Part shown: positions 28,688 through 39,124 of the stretch, piece by piece
Numbering within the stretch: the stretch's first letter is position 1
How the letters are laid out: every line of letters begins with the position of its first letter
DNA from: an uncultured Clostridia bacterium
Lineage (GTDB): Bacteria > Bacillota > Clostridia > TANB77 > CAG-508
DNA length: 64,000 bases
Direction: 5' to 3'
NCBI GenBank assembly: GCA_944392485.1
Contig: CALXWO010000003.1
Coordinates: forward strand, 62,001-126,000
The notes under the pieces: generated by a model
Seen by the model: the letters and a program-made list of their open reading frames with translations, nothing else
Database searches by the model: none
Told to the model about the DNA's origin: nothing
Program-made: the position numbers and the translations under genes

Positions 28688-31099
28688 ATGGAATATAATT
28701 ATAGTGAAATTGAAAAAAAATGGCAAAATTACTGGGATGAAAAACAAAGTTTTAAGGCAGTTACTGGAGATAAATCTAAAAAGCCTTACTATATATTGGT
28801 AGAGTTTCCTTATCCTTCTGGTGCGGGACTTCATGTTGGGCATGTAAGAAGTTATACTGCGCAAGATGCTTTGGCTAGAATGAAGAGAATGCAAGGTTAT
28901 AATGTGCTTTACCCAATGGGCTGGGATGCTTTTGGCGCTCCTGCTGAGCAATATGCAATTAAAAATCATATTCACCCAAAGGATGCAGTTAAAGAAAATA
29001 TTCATACTTTTAAAGGACAAATGAAAGATTTAGGATTTTCTTTTGACTGGTCTCGTGAGTTTTCTACAACAGATCCAGATTATTATAAGTGGACTCAATG
29101 GCAGTTTTTACAATTTTATAAACATGGTATGGCATATAAGGATACTGTTCCTGTAAATTGGTGCCCTACTTGTAAATCTGTTTTGTCTAATGAAGATGCA
29201 GCAGGCGGAGTTTGTGAAAGATGTGGAAGCCAAGTTGAACAAAAGGAAAAATCTCAATGGATGCTTAGAATGAGTGATTATGCAGAGGATTTACTAAAGG
29301 GGCTTGATGATACTAATTTTGCAGATAGAGTAAAACTTGGGCAAATTAATTGGATTGGTAAATCTACTGGTGTTGAATTAGATGTTCAAATTGTTGGTGG
29401 CGGAAGTTTTTCTGTTTTTACAACTTGTATTGAAACTGTTTATGGTATTACATTTTTTGTTATTGCTCCTGATGGTAAATTAATTAAAGAGTTAATGCCT
29501 AGAGTTAAAAATAAAGAGGAAGTAAATAATTATATTAAAGAAACAGCTAAAAAGTCTGCTATGGATAGAACTGAGCTTAACAAAGGGAAAACTGGTTGCA
29601 AAGTAGAAGGTATTATGGCTATTAACCCAGTTAATGGAAAAGAGGTTCCTGTTTTCCTTGGTGACTTCGTTTTAGGAGATTATGGAACTGGAGCTGTTAT
29701 GGCTGTGCCTTCTCATGACCAAAGAGATTTTGAGTATGCTATAGAACACAATTTGGAAATGCTTCAGGTAATTGATGGAAGAGATGTTAGCAAAAGTGCT
29801 TTTGAAAAGCAAGATTATTTAGGAAAAGGTTGCAAATTAATTAATTCTGAAGAATTTACTGGTCTTACTGTGGAAGAGGCTAAAAAAGCAATTACAGATA
29901 AACTTGTAGGTAAAGGTATTGCAAGGAAAGTAAATAATTATAAAATGAGAGATTGGGTATTTTCTCGCCAAAGATTTTGGGGAGAACCTATTCCAATGGT
30001 TTATTGTGAAAAATGTGGTTGGGAGCCTTTGAATGAGGAAGATTTGCCTTTGCTTCTTCCTGATGTTGCAGAATACGAACCTACCGAGGATGGTGAAAGT
30101 CCTCTTGCAAATATTTCTGATTGGGTAAACACAACTTGTCCTCATTGTGGTGGACCTGCAAAAAGGGAAACAGATACTATGCCTAACTGGGCTGGTTCTA
30201 GCTGGTATTTCTTAAGATTTATGGATCCTCACAATGACAAAGAATTTGCTTCTATGGAAGCTATGAAATATTGGAATAGAGTTGACTGGTATAATGGTGG
30301 AATGGAACATACTGCAAGGCATTTGCTATATGCTAGATTTTGGGTTCAATTCTTATATAATATTGGATTAGTTCCTAAAAAGGAAATGATTTGGACTAGA
30401 GTTAGTCATGGTATGGTTTTAGGTTCTAATAATGAAAAAATGAGTAAATCTAAAGGTAATGTTATTAATCCAGATGATATTGTAAAAGAATATGGTGCAG
30501 ATACTTTAAGGGTTTATGAAATGTTTATGGGAGATTATACTCAAGATGCTCCATGGAGTACAGATTCTTTAAAAGGTTGCAAACGTTTTATAGATAAAGT
30601 TATTCGTTTAAAAGATAAAATTGGCGATGGAGATGGATATTCTAAAAAATTAGAATCTATTATTCACAAAACTATTAAAAAAGTACAAAATGATTTAACA
30701 ACTATGGCTTATAACACAGCAGTTTCAAGCTTAATGATACTTGCCAATAGCTTTGATGATGAAAAATCTATTACTAAAGATGATTATCATTTGCTTTTGA
30801 CTTTACTTAACCCAATTGCTCCTCATATTACTGAAGAATTAAACGAAAATTTAGGGTATACGCCAATTTGTGAAAGCTCTTGGCCAGAATATGACGAGTC
30901 TAAAACTATAGATAGTGAAATAGAAATTCCTATTCAGTTAAATGGAAAAGTTAAGGCAACTGTTAAAATTGCTTTGGATAGTGAAGAAAATTTGGTTAAA
31001 GAAAAAGTACACGAAGCAGTAAGTAATTTATTAGATGGAAAAAATATTGTTAAAGAAATATATGTAAAAAATAAGATTTATAATATAGTGGTAAAATAA
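28688..31099 (+). CDS. leuS: leucyl-tRNA synthetase
   Basis: 803 aa, class Ia synthetase charging tRNA-Leu. HIGH-type motif HVGH at residues 48-51 (PYPSGAGLHVGHVRSY), zinc-binding cysteines in WCPTCKSVLSNED and RCG, the editing domain with the GTGAVMAVPSHDQRD threonine-rich block, second zinc site CEKCGW/CPHCGG, and KMSKS at about residues 583-587 (NEKMSKSKGNV). Start ATG 28688 behind GGAGGAG. No T-box is visible in the leader. CGG appears only out of frame (GGC GGA, GCG GGA). The flanks carry repeats: A/B on the left and a REP on the right. Confidence 0.97.
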   Translation: MEYNYSEIEKKWQNYWDEKQSFKAVTGDKSKKPYYILVEFPYPSGAGLHVGHVRSYTAQDALARMKRMQGYNVLYPMGWDAFGAPAEQYAIKNHIHPKDAVKENIHTFKGQMKDLGFSFDWSREFSTTDPDYYKWTQWQFLQFYKHGMAYKDTVPVNWCPTCKSVLSNEDAAGGVCERCGSQVEQKEKSQWMLRMSDYAEDLLKGLDDTNFADRVKLGQINWIGKSTGVELDVQIVGGGSFSVFTTCIETVYGITFFVIAPDGKLIKELMPRVKNKEEVNNYIKETAKKSAMDRTELNKGKTGCKVEGIMAINPVNGKEVPVFLGDFVLGDYGTGAVMAVPSHDQRDFEYAIEHNLEMLQVIDGRDVSKSAFEKQDYLGKGCKLINSEEFTGLTVEEAKKAITDKLVGKGIARKVNNYKMRDWVFSRQRFWGEPIPMVYCEKCGWEPLNEEDLPLLLPDVAEYEPTEDGESPLANISDWVNTTCPHCGGPAKRETDTMPNWAGSSWYFLRFMDPHNDKEFASMEAMKYWNRVDWYNGGMEHTARHLLYARFWVQFLYNIGLVPKKEMIWTRVSHGMVLGSNNEKMSKSKGNVINPDDIVKEYGADTLRVYEMFMGDYTQDAPWSTDSLKGCKRFIDKVIRLKDKIGDGDGYSKKLESIIHKTIKKVQNDLTTMAYNTAVSSLMILANSFDDEKSITKDDYHLLLTLLNPIAPHITEELNENLGYTPICESSWPEYDESKTIDSEIEIPIQLNGKVKATVKIALDSEENLVKEKVHEAVSNLLDGKNIVKEIYVKNKIYNIVVK

Positions 31100-31116
31100 A
31101 ATAGATTTATTTACCC

Positions 31117-31164
31117 AAACGGGGAAAACGGGGAAAAGGGGACGCGCACCTTTTCCCCGTTTTT
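31117..31164. repeat. REP palindrome, right-hand flank of RAYT 2 (family F)
   Basis: A half unit (AAACGGGGAA) and one palindrome: AACGGGGAAAAGG - GGACGCGCA - CCTTTTCCCCGTT. The GGACGCGCACC/GGTGCGCGTCC centre recurs on the other side of the transposase, at 32026-32054. It also ends the leuS transcript region. Confidence 0.85.
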
Positions 31165-31174
31165 ATACTCTCTC

Positions 31175-31924
31175 CTATTCTAATATTGTATACATTTTGT
31201 GTTTCCCAATATTTAGCTTAATTCGAATTTTATTGTATGACAATCCGCTTCTTTCTTGTATTTCCATTAAACATTTTTTTAATAACTTTTTATCTTTCTT
31301 TATTTCTTCAATACTTTTATTGTTTTTATTTTCAAATTCTCTTAATATTTTATCAAAGTCTTCCATATTATCTTTTACATAATCTTTAAATTTATATTCG
31401 TTTTTATGAACATAGTTGATTTGCTCTAAATAATTTTTTGAACTCCCAAACACGAGTTTTAATATATCTTCTTCTATATTATTTTGAATATAATCATTAT
31501 ATGTTGAATACCTATATTCATTACATTTTTCTACTATTCCAGCTTTAACTGGATTGTTGTGTATGTAAGATATACAATTTAATAAATATTCTTCACTATA
31601 TATAGGTTCGCTTACGAATCTATTTCTAAATACATAACCAACTCTATTTTCCATAAAATTATAATAGTTTCCATAAGTTGAATTTATTTTTTGCATAAAA
31701 TTGGACATATTTTCGGTTTTGTCTGTATATATTAGTAGATGGGCATGATTATTCATTATGCAATATGATATTACTTTTATATCATATTCTTTTTTGTTAT
31801 CATTTATTAGTTGCAAATATTTTTTCATATATATTTCTTTGTTAAATATTTTTTCTTTGTTTAAACCTTGAACTATAATATGAAAAAAAGATGTTTCTAA
31901 ACTACTTCTTGGTATTCTTGGCAT
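31175..31924 (-). CDS. REP-associated tyrosine transposase (RAYT / Y1_Tnp) 2
   Basis: 249 aa, distinct from RAYT 1 but with the same architecture: MPRIPRSS start, HUH motif in CIMNNHAHLLIYTD (H60, H62), GYVFRNRF block, and catalytic-tyrosine block YLLNCISYIHNNP (113-125). The C-terminal region is lysine-rich, ending with a helix-turn-helix-like IQERSGLSYNKIRIKLNIG. It is flanked by family F palindromes whose centre differs from family E, so each transposase seems to have its own site. Start ATG 31924 behind AAGGAGG. Confidence 0.9.
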   Translation of the reverse strand: MPRIPRSSLETSFFHIIVQGLNKEKIFNKEIYMKKYLQLINDNKKEYDIKVISYCIMNNHAHLLIYTDKTENMSNFMQKINSTYGNYYNFMENRVGYVFRNRFVSEPIYSEEYLLNCISYIHNNPVKAGIVEKCNEYRYSTYNDYIQNNIEEDILKLVFGSSKNYLEQINYVHKNEYKFKDYVKDNMEDFDKILREFENKNNKSIEEIKKDKKLLKKCLMEIQERSGLSYNKIRIKLNIGKHKMYTILE

Positions 31925-32025
31925 ATAGACCTCCTTATATATAATACCCCCAAGTGTTTAACACCTTAATTTATTTTATTATATTATATTATTCCATTTT
32001 TTTCCAGTCATTTTTGATTTTTTTT

Positions 32026-32054
32026 GGGGAAAGGGTGCGCGTCCCCTTTTCCCC
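32026..32054. repeat. REP palindrome, left-hand flank of RAYT 2 (family F)
   Basis: GGGGAAAGG - GTGCGCGTC - CCCTTTTCCCC, the inverted match to 31127-31164. It lies 8 bp from the purL stop codon. Confidence 0.85.
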
Positions 32055-32062
32055 ATGCGTTC

Positions 32063-35000
32063 CTATTTAAAATATTCTACTCCTGATTCGAATAGTTTTT
32101 GGTTCATGTTTCCTGGTACGTTTATTATATTTCCTCTGTAACATCTTTCTGAGTGCCCCATTTTTCCAAGTATTCTTCCGTCTTTGCTTGTTATTCCTTC
32201 TATTGCATATACTGAGCCGTTTGGGTTATATTCTATATCGTATGTTGCATTCCCTTTTTCATCTACGTATTGTGTTGCTATTTGTCCGTTTTTTATTAGT
32301 TCTTGCAATACATCTTGGTTTGCTACAAATTTTCCTTCTCCATGTGATATTGGTATTACAAATTCTTCTCCAAGTTGTACTTTATTAAACCATGGTGATA
32401 GTTTTGATACTACTTTTGTTGTTACTAGTTTTGATTGGTGTCTTGCAATGTCATTATATGTTAGTGTTGGCATACTCGAATTTGTTTCTATTATTTCTCC
32501 ATATGGTACTAGTCCTAGTTTTATTAATGCTTGGAATCCATTACATATTCCGAAGGATTAATCCGTCCTGTTCTTTTAAGTGTTTGTTTATTGCTTCTTT
32601 AAGTCTTGGATTTCTAAATATTGTTGCTATAAATTTACCTGAACCGTCTGGCTCGTCTCCTGCACTAAATCCTCCAGGTAACATTATTATTTGTGCTTTG
32701 TTTATTTCTTTTTCCATTGCTAATATTGATTCTTTTATATCGTTTTGTTTTAAGTTTTTGAATACTAAAGTGTTTACTTCTGCTCCTGCGTCTTCAAAGG
32801 CTTTGCTTAAATCATATTCGCAATTTGTTCCTGGAAATACTGGAATAAATACTTTTGGTTTTGCTATTTTTTCTTTTGCAATTAATATAGATTTTTCTTT
32901 TCCTAATACATTTTCTATTTTTGTGTATTTTGATTTTGCATTTGTTGGGAATACTTTTTCTAGTGGTTCTTCCCAAATTTTTATTAGCTCTTCTAAATCT
33001 AAGATTTCATTTTCAGATATTTTTATTATTTTTTCTTTTGTTGTTATTCCCAATAGTTCTAATTTATCTGTGTTTAGTTCTTCTTTTGCTTCTATTATAA
33101 ATGAACCATAACGTGGTTTAAATAAGCATTTATCTGCTTTAAATTCAAATCCTATTTTATTTCCAAAACACATTTTACTTAATGTGTCTGCTATTCCATA
33201 CTGTCTTATTGTTGCAACTGAGATTGCTTTTTTATCATTTATTAATTTGTGTACTATTTCATAGTTTTCTTTTAAGTCTTCAAAGTCTGGTATAAAGTCT
33301 TCTGTGTATTTAGTTTTTAGTAAGTACACTTTTGAGTTTGTATTTTTAAATTCGTTTGATACTACTTTATTTGTGTCTACAACTCCTATGCAGAATGATG
33401 TAAGTGTTGGTGGTACGTCTAGTTCGTTATATGAACCTGACATAGAGTCTTTTCCACCTATTGATGCAAGTCCAAGCTTTTCTTGTACTAAATATGCTCC
33501 GCAATAGTGCTGCTAGAGGTTTTCCCCATCTTGTAGGTTCGTTTCTTAATTTTTCGAAATACTCTTGGAATGTAAACCATGCTTTTTTGTAGTCTCCTCC
33601 GCAAGCTACATATTTTGAAAGTGAGTCTATTACTGCATATATTGCTCCATGTAATGGGCTAATTTCTGATAAATATGGGTCGTATCCGAAACTCATTATT
33701 GTTCCTGAATTTGTATAGCCTTTTAAAGTTGGTATTTTTGCGCACATTGCTTCTGTAGGTGTTAGTTGGTATTTGCCTCCGAATGGCATTAATACTGTTC
33801 CTGCACCTATTGTACTATCAAATCTTTCTACTAATCCTTTTTGTGAACAGCAGTTTAAATCTGATACAACTTTTTTCCATCTTTCTGTTTTAGAACAATT
33901 GCTTCCTGTGGTTTTTATGCAGTTTTGTTTTTCTGAAACGAAAGAGGTCTTTTCCCTTTTGTTTCCTTTAAAGTAGTTTTCTAATCCTTCTGGTTTTTCT
34001 ATTTTAGCGTTTGCTATTTTTACTGTTCCATTTGTGTTTAAAAATTCTCTTGATAGGTCAACTATTATTTTCCCTCTCCAGTACATTTTCATTCTTGGCT
34101 CTTCTGTAACTTTTGCAACTACTGTTGATTCTAAGTTCTCTTTTGATGCAAGTTCTTGAAATTTTTGCGTATTTTTTTCTTCTATTACTACTGCCATTCT
34201 TTCTTGTGATTCTGATATTGCAAGTTCTGTTCCGTCTAATCCTTCATATTTTTTTGGAACTTTATCAAGATTTATTTCTAATCCGTCTGCAAGTTCTCCA
34301 ATTGCTACGGAAACACCACCTGCACCGAAATCATTGCATCTTTTTATTAGTTTTGTTACTTCTGGGTTTCTAAATAATCTTTGTATTTTTCTTTCTTCTG
34401 GTGCATTTCCTTTTTGTACTTCTGCTCCGCATGTTGTAAGTGATTTACTATTATGTGCTTTTGAAGATCCAGTTGCTCCTCCACAACCATCTCTTCCTGT
34501 TCTTCCACCAAGTAAAACAACTACATCTCCTGGCTCAGGTACTTTTCTTACTACATTTTCTTTTGGTGCTGCTCCAACAAGGGCTCCTATTTCCATTCTT
34601 TTTGCTACATATCCTGGATGATATATTTCTACAACTTCTCCTGTTGCAAGTCCTATTTGATTTCCATATGAGCTATATCCACGTGCTGCTTCGTTTGTTA
34701 GTTTTCTTTGTGGTAGTTTATTTGGAAGCGTATCTTTTACTGATGTTCTTGGGTCTCCGCAACCTGTTACTCTCATTGCTTGGTATACATATACTCTTCC
34801 AGATAACGGATCTCTTATTGCACCTCCTAAACAAGTTGCTGCTCCACCAAATGGCTCTATTTCTGTTGGGTGATTATGTGTTTCGTTTTTGAACATTATT
34901 AAATATTCTTCTGGTTTTCCATCTATTAGAATTTCTGCTTTTATACTGCATGCATTTATTTCTTCTGATTCGTCTAAATCTTTTAGCATTCCTTTTTTCT

Positions 35001-35841
35001 TTAGTTCTTTTACTGCTATTGTTGCAATATCCATTAAAGATATATCTTTTGCTTTTTTTCCGTCATATACATATTCTCTTGATTTTTTATAGTCTTCATA
35101 TATTTCGTTTGCTAAATCCCAATCGATTTCTACCTTTTCTAATTTACTTAAAAATGTTGTATGTCTACAATGGTCTGACCAATATGTATCTATCATTTTC
35201 ATTTCTGTAATTGTAGGGTCTCTTTTTTCTGTGTCTCTAAAATATTTTTGGCAGAATTTTAAATCTTCCATGTCCATTGCAAAGCCGTATTTATCATAGA
35301 ATTTTTTTGAGTCTTCTTCTGTCATATGTATAAAACCTTCTACTACTGCTACATCTTCTGGCACGGTTTGCTCGTCTTCAACTGAAGCAAGCTTGTCTAA
35401 TGTGCATTCTCTTGAGTCTACAGGATTTATTATATATTTTTTAATTTTTTCTACTTCTTCTGTACTTAAATTTCCTTTAAGAATATATATTTTTGCACTT
35501 TTTGATGCAGGTTTATTTCCTTCTGTTAGTATTTGCAAACATTCAGATAAAGAGTTTGCTCTTTGGTCAAATTGTCCTGGTAAATATTCTACTCCAAATA
35601 TTTTATCTTCTTTTTGGAATGGATATTCTTCTTCGAAGTATTCATCTACTTGTGGTTCTGAAAATACTGTGTTTTTTGCTTGGTCAAATACTTCTTTACT
35701 TATTCCTTCTACATCATATCTATTTAATAAAATTACATCTTTTAAGTTTTCGATTAAAAGGTTTTGTCTTAGGTCTTCTAATAATCCTTTTGCCTCAATA
35801 TCAAATCCTGGTTTTTTTTGTACATAGATACGTCTTACCAT
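32063..35841 (-). CDS. purL: phosphoribosylformylglycinamidine synthase, single chain, with two +1 shifts at CGG (33501, 32552)
   Basis: About 1258 aa when both shifts are used. Purine synthesis: FGAR plus glutamine and ATP to FGAM. N-terminal PurS-like region, two AIR-synthase-like halves (NETHNHPTEIEPFGGAATCLGG; GDVVVLLGGRTGRDGCGGA), C-terminal amidotransferase. Shift 1: GCA CTA TTG [C] GGA GCA TAT restores LLGAYLVQEKLGLASIGGKDSM. Shift 2: TTA ATC CTT [C] GGA ATA TGT restores LILGICNGFQ, the glycine right beside the catalytic cysteine. In the zero frame each ends within a few residues. A decayed REP palindrome (33935-33965) encodes GNKREKTSFVSE inside the chain. Start ATG 35841 behind AAGGAGG. 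Confidence 0.93.
33935..33965. repeat. decayed REP-like palindrome inside purL coding sequence
   Basis: GAAACGAAAGAGGTCT-TTTCCCTTTTGTTTC keeps most bases of the family E palindrome (GAAACGAAAGGGGTCTGTCC...). It stays in frame and adds a polar, lysine-rich stretch in a region of PurL that looks like a linker. Confidence 0.6.
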
Positions 35842-35861
35842 TTTTAAATTTCCTCCTTTTT

Positions 35862-35976
35862 ACAAATTATAATTTGTATGTGTTCGGGTGAATTCAGGAC
35901 AGTCCCCAAAATCCCCATGTTTGGTGATTTTTAGGGACAGTCCCTAGAATTCCCCCTCACATACAAATTCCAATTT
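35862..35976. repeat. MITE-like repeat, family D copy 1
   Basis: Bounded by ACAAATTATAATTTGT and CAAATTCCAATTT, with inner inverted copies of GTGAATTCAGGACAGTCCC and GGGACAGTCCCTAGAATTCCC around CCCCATGTTTGG. It fills the purM-purL gap and overlaps the purM stop codon. Confidence 0.8.
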
Positions 35977-37012
35977 ATTTTATTATGATTTCCTTATTCC
36001 CTTCTATAACTTCTCCAATCAAATATGCTTCTTCTCCTGCTTCGTTTAGTATTTTTATTGCCTTTTCTACTTCATTTTCTGGAACTATTACGCACATTCC
36101 TATTCCCATGTTAAATGTGTTGTACATATCTCTTTCTGGAATATTTCCTTTTTTTGCAATTAGATTAAATATTGCTGGTACTTTATATGAGTTTTTGTCT
36201 ATTTTTAATGCCACTCCTTCTCTTAACATTCTTGGCATATTCTCATAAAAGCCTCCACCTGTTATATGTGATATTCCTTTTACTTTAACTTCTTTTATTA
36301 ATTTAAGTATCGGTTTTACATATATTTTAGTAGGTTTTAGCAAAGCTTCTCCAAGTGTTGTCCCTAATTCTTCTATGTATTCATTTAGGTTTTCTTTGTT
36401 AATATCAAATACTTTTCTAACTAATGAAAATCCATTTGAGTGTACTCCTGATGATGCAAGGCCTATTACTTTATCTCCTACCTCTATTGTTTTATTATCT
36501 ATTATTTTCTTTTTATCTACTACACCAACACAAAATCCTGCTAAATCATATTCATCTATTGGATAAAATCCTGGCATTTCTGCTGTTTCTCCACCAATTA
36601 AACTGCAATTTGCTTTTTTACAACCTTCTGCTACTCCTGCTACTATTGTTGCTACTTTTTCTGGTATGTTTTTACCAAGTGCCATGTAATCTAAAAAGAA
36701 CATTGGACTTGCTCCTGTGCAAATTACATCGTTTGCACACATTGCTACACAGTCTTCTCCTATTGTGTCATGTTTGTCCATTAAAAAAGCCAATTTTAGT
36801 TTTGTTCCTACTCCATCTGTTCCTGAAACTAAAATTGGTTCTTTCATATCTTTAATTTGTGGCGCATAAAGACCTCCAAATCCTCCTATGTCTGATATAA
36901 CTGAATTTGTGTATGTTGCTTGTACTGCTTTTTTCATTAGTTCTGTGCTTTTGTATCCTGCTGTAACGTCTACTCCTGCTGCTTTATAGCTTTCGCTAAA
37001 ACTCTTTTCCAT
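35975..37012 (-). CDS. purM: phosphoribosylformylglycinamidine cyclo-ligase (AIR synthetase)
   Basis: 345 aa; converts FGAM to AIR with ATP, the step after PurL. Family blocks: [62 protein letters not shown] and [14 protein letters not shown]. Start ATG 37012 behind AAGGAGG. It is upstream of purL on the same strand with a family D repeat between them. No in-frame CGG. Confidence 0.96.
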   Translation of the reverse strand: MEKSFSESYKAAGVDVTAGYKSTELMKKAVQATYTNSVISDIGGFGGLYAPQIKDMKEPILVSGTDGVGTKLKLAFLMDKHDTIGEDCVAMCANDVICTGASPMFFLDYMALGKNIPEKVATIVAGVAEGCKKANCSLIGGETAEMPGFYPIDEYDLAGFCVGVVDKKKIIDNKTIEVGDKVIGLASSGVHSNGFSLVRKVFDINKENLNEYIEELGTTLGEALLKPTKIYVKPILKLIKEVKVKGISHITGGGFYENMPRMLREGVALKIDKNSYKVPAIFNLIAKKGNIPERDMYNTFNMGIGMCVIVPENEVEKAIKILNEAGEEAYLIGEVIEGNKEIIIK

Positions 37013-37389
37013 GAATATCCTCCTTTATCAACGGACGGACAGCAGGTTGCTGTCCCTACATTTTTTTACAGTATGATTATATTATATAACGACATTTTTT
37101 TCAATGTATTTCAGTTATATTTTTTATTGTTTTTTTGGCAACAAAAGAACACATCTCTGCATGCCATTAGAGATGTGTTCAAAAAACCTTTTTGATGGCA
37201 ACCACATTTTTGTGGATTCCTATTTCTTAATTTATTATATCATATTTCTATTTTTTGTAAATACTTTTTGACAATTTTTTTACAGTTCAATAGATGTTTG
37301 GGTAAGCCTTCGAAGTGCGGGTCGCTTAAGGACGCCTCGACCTCTACAACCGTTTACAATTAATTTATTTTTGGATGTAGTCATATTTC
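37013..37389. other. 377-bp gap before purM: hairpins, no gene
   Basis: Holds a small palindrome ACAGCAGGTTGCTGT at 37037-37055 near purM, a strong hairpin GAACACATCTC / GAGATGTGTTC at 37147-37180 whose minus-strand T-tract suits termination of trmB, a small CACA..TGTGG hairpin near 37205, and a GC-richer patch (37300-37360, GCGGGTCGC, GACGCCTCGACC) that resembles decayed repeat sequence. No open frame with a ribosome binding site. Confidence 0.5.
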
Positions 37390-38050
37390 CTACAATAATT
37401 TTGCAATTATGGCTTTTGTTGTAATTCCTTGTTCTTCAAACATTTTCTCGTGTTCTGTTTTTATATTGTTTTCCCATATTGGTTCATTTTGCAAGTCTTC
37501 TGTTTGTTTTATTATTTTAAACCCGGTTTCTTGCAAATATTTTATTGTTGCTTTATATAAATTGTAGTCGTCTGTTTTAAAGTATATTTCTCCGTCCTTG
37601 TTTTAAAAATATTTTGTATTTTTCTAGTTGCCTTGGATATGTTAGTCTTTTTTTATTGTGCCTTGGCTTCGGCCATGGATTGCAAAAATTAATATATATC
37701 CTATCTACAATGTCTTTTTCGTTTAATATGTTTTGTATTATTTCAATTTCGTATGCTGTTAATAACACATTATCAATTTCTCTTTTTGCCTGCAAATATT
37801 CTTTTTCTATATTTCTTTTTGCTAATCCTAGCACTTCGCTTTTTATATCTATTGCTAAATAATTTATGTTTGGGTTTTTAGCTGCAAGTTTTGCAATAAA
37901 ACTACCTTTTCCGCATCCTAATTCTAAATGCAAAGGCCCTTTTCTTTTGTATTTACTATGCCAGTTTCCTATATTTAAAGTTGGGTCGTCTATGAAAAAC
38001 TCACTTTCTGCAAGTTCAGTCCTTACCCATGGTTTCCTTCTCATTCTCAT
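37390..38050 (-). CDS. trmB: tRNA (guanine-N7-)-methyltransferase, with +1 shift at CGG (37594)
   Basis: About 219 aa, the usual TrmB length. SAM-binding GCGKGSFIAKLA, then YLAIDIKSEVL, and NFCNPWPKPRHNKKRL, the tRNA and catalytic block. At residue 153 the zero frame gives KQGRRNIL-stop. Skipping the C at 37594 in CAA GGA [C] GGA GAA ATA TAC restores GGEIYFKTDDYNLY, the highly conserved TrmB motif (G-G-x-x-x-x-K-T-D), and the chain continues to LEETGFKI-like sequence, ending at 37390 in AIIAKLL. Start ATG 38050 behind AGAGGAA, overlapping the end of the DUF1290 gene by 35 bp. It methylates G46 of tRNAs. Confidence 0.92.
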
Positions 38051-38414
38051 TTTTTATTTCCTCTTTTACTTCTTTTTTGCTCCATTTTTCTATGTAATAC
38101 CTACGTATTATAGCTAAATTTGTAAACATTCTTCCTACAAATACTACTATTGCTGCTAAATATATATCTACATTTAGTTTAACCCCTAACCATGTTAGAA
38201 GCATTGATAGAATTGCATTCCCAAAAAATCCTGATAAGAATATTTTTAAATTAAAGTTTCCTTTTAATACAGATGTTAAGCCTCCAAATACAGAATCTAG
38301 TGCTGCCACTATTGCAATTGCCAAATATCCTGAATATGTATAAGATATGTTTGGAAGATTAATTCCAATTATTGCTCCTAAAGCACATCCTATTACTATT
38401 GCTATTGCTATCAT
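38016..38414 (-). CDS. sbp: small basic membrane protein (DUF1290, Sbp)
   Basis: 132 aa with three or four hydrophobic segments (AIAIVIGCALGAIIGINL, LAIAIVAALDSVFGGLTS, FFGNAILSMLLTWLGV) and a lysine/glutamate-rich cytoplasmic tail. Matches the DUF1290 small basic protein found next to DUF881 genes and divIB in clostridial and bacillar division clusters. Function unknown. It is 17 bp downstream of the DUF881 gene and overlaps trmB, indicating one transcript. Confidence 0.85.
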   Translation of the reverse strand: MIAIAIVIGCALGAIIGINLPNISYTYSGYLAIAIVAALDSVFGGLTSVLKGNFNLKIFLSGFFGNAILSMLLTWLGVKLNVDIYLAAIVVFVGRMFTNLAIIRRYYIEKWSKKEVKEEIKNENEKETMGKD

Positions 38415-38431
38415 TTTATATTTTCCTCCTT

Positions 38432-39124
38432 TTAATTTGCGTATTCCATGTTTAAATCGCCATTATATTTTTCTATTACAATATTGTCTTGTCTTGTAAG
38501 TGTTACATCTTTTCCTTCTTCTAGTTTTGAGTCTATATATCCATATTGTTTTTTAGAAAGTCCACTTTCTAGGTATGTGGGATCTCCTATTGCTTTTACC
38601 ACATATGGCGATACTATGCTTTCTACTCCATTTATTCTTATAAATGTGTTTCCTATATCAACTATATATGAATCATATACTATTCTTTGTCCATTTATTG
38701 ATATTGCTTCTGCTCCATCTATTTTTAGCTCATTTACTAATTCTCTTAAATCTTCTGCTGTAATTTTTTGTGCCCTTGTATCTGTAAGTGTTATTACAAC
38801 TCCGCTTCCCTTTACAGCATTTTTTCCTATTATATTATTTTGCTGGTCTAATTCTTGAACTAAAAGATCAGATGCCTGCTCGTTTGATGCTATTGCTTCT
38901 TGGTATTCTGAAATTTTTGCATTTGTTTCATCTAATTGACCTGAAATCTCGGCTATTTTTTGCTTGAAATTACTTATTTCTGTTCTAAGTTCATCTTCTC
39001 TCATGTTTTCTAATGCTGTAATATCTGTTTGGTTGATGGTTTTAAATTGCAAAAATATAACTGCAGTAAGTATTAGTATTACGAGCCCAATTGTTATTGT
39101 TATTGTTATTTTACCTTTTTTCAA
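38432..39124 (-). CDS. DUF881 (YlxX/YlxW) family protein, copy 2
   Basis: 230 aa. One N-terminal membrane segment (ITITIGLVILILTAVIF), a coiled coil of about 60 residues (ENMREDELRTEISNFKQKI...), then the DUF881 fold: GSGVVITLTD, LRELVNELKIDGAEAISING, IRINGVESIVSPYVVKAIGD. Members sit in division clusters of Bacillota with divIB and sbp. Adjacent to, and clearly paralogous with, the next gene. Confidence 0.88.
   Translation of the reverse strand: MKKGKITITITIGLVILILTAVIFLQFKTINQTDITALENMREDELRTEISNFKQKIAEISGQLDETNAKISEYQEAIASNEQASDLLVQELDQQNNIIGKNAVKGSGVVITLTDTRAQKITAEDLRELVNELKIDGAEAISINGQRIVYDSYIVDIGNTFIRINGVESIVSPYVVKAIGDPTYLESGLSKKQYGYIDSKLEEGKDVTLTRQDNIVIEKYNGDLNMEYAN

Noticed and set aside
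37137..37215. Structured ncRNA or riboswitch before purM
   Set aside because: Only a terminator-type hairpin and short direct repeats are visible, no known purine or PRPP element pattern.
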